Shown here: positions 37,126-37,269 of the stretch, in pieces
Numbering within the stretch: the first letter of the stretch is position 1
Layout: every line of letters begins with the position of its first letter
Source: Candidatus Susulua stagnicola
GTDB lineage: Bacteria > Omnitrophota > Gorgyraeia > Duberdicusellales > 4484-171
Direction of reading: 5' to 3'
NCBI GenBank assembly: GCA_030765735.1
Contig: JAVCBZ010000026.1
Coordinates: 1-37,269, forward strand
Length of the DNA stretch: 37,269 nt
Program-made: the position numbers and the translations under genes
The notes under the pieces: model-generated
Told to the model about the DNA's origin: nothing
The model's database searches: none
What the model saw: only the letters and a program-made list of their open reading frames with translations

Positions 37126-37269
37126 TTTGTTGCAGGGGCCAGGCCTGCCTGGCCCTTTACAGAATAATTTTTAATATTATTTTCATCGGCATCCCAATTC
37201 GCGGGATTATCTATAATGTATTTACGGATATTATATAGAGAATGATTACCGGTACGGATAATTTCGTCG
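37119..37269 (-). CDS. REP-associated tyrosine (Y1/IS200-like) transposase, C-terminal fragment; gene continues beyond right edge
   Basis: Minus-strand frame DEIIRTGNHSLYNIRKYIIDNPANWDADENNIKNYSVKGQAGLAPATKV*. The 'IRKYIIDNPxNWDxD' ending is typical of RAYT proteins. Confidence 0.75.
   Translation of the reverse strand, partial: DEIIRTGNHSLYNIRKYIIDNPANWDADENNIKNYSVKGQAGLAPATKV
37136..37155. repeat. GC-rich REP-like palindrome inside the RAYT 3' coding end
   Basis: GGGCCAGG-CCTG-CCTGGCCC, perfect 8-bp stem in very AT-rich surroundings. Confidence 0.75.

Overview
This 37.3 kb AT-rich window has two parts. The first (about 1-10.4 kb) is an accessory island. A co-directional minus-strand cluster encodes an ORF6N/PLD-like protein, an XRE regulator, a ParB-like protein, a D12-class adenine methyltransferase and type I R-M genes hsdM, hsdS and hsdR (hsdR runs off the left edge). 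A divergent large serine recombinase has an ORF that reads into the 3' end of a tRNA-Asp. The second part (about 10.4-36.3 kb) is a core-genome, replication-origin-type neighbourhood. It holds tRNA-Asp/Val/Leu/Cys, rpoZ, gmk, yicC, ndk, parB, parA, two identical parS-like sites, yidC, yidD, rpmH, dnaA, dnaN, a DciA/DUF721-like gene, gyrB, gyrA, tRNA-Glu, a membrane protein, glmS, rsmI, a PyrR leader with pyrR-pyrB-pyrC, tRNA-Arg, a truncated TIGR00725-like ORF, a dUTPase/Dcd-like gene, a zinc-ribbon protein, mutM, pabB-pabC, pyrK and a half-size TauE/SafE. The right edge has a MazEF-type toxin-antitoxin pair and the C-terminus of a REP-associated (RAYT/Y1) transposase. Main observations: (i) ParB-like + D12 MTase genes joined to a type I R-M operon; (ii) evidence that the serine-recombinase element supplied the 3' end of tRNA-Asp, which is the only one of six tRNAs here with an encoded CCA; (iii) a DnaA-trio-like origin motif running into the dnaN start codon; (iv) a nested ~138-nt dyad between two parS-like sites; (v) a structured three-way-junction leader for rpmH; (vi) no rnpA between rpmH and yidD and no recF between dnaN and gyrB; (vii) REP-like palindromes and a tRNA-adjacent gene truncation. 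The host looks like an uncultivated bacterial lineage, but I cannot assign taxonomy from the sequence alone. No database search or folding program was run; all motif and palindrome coordinates were read by eye.
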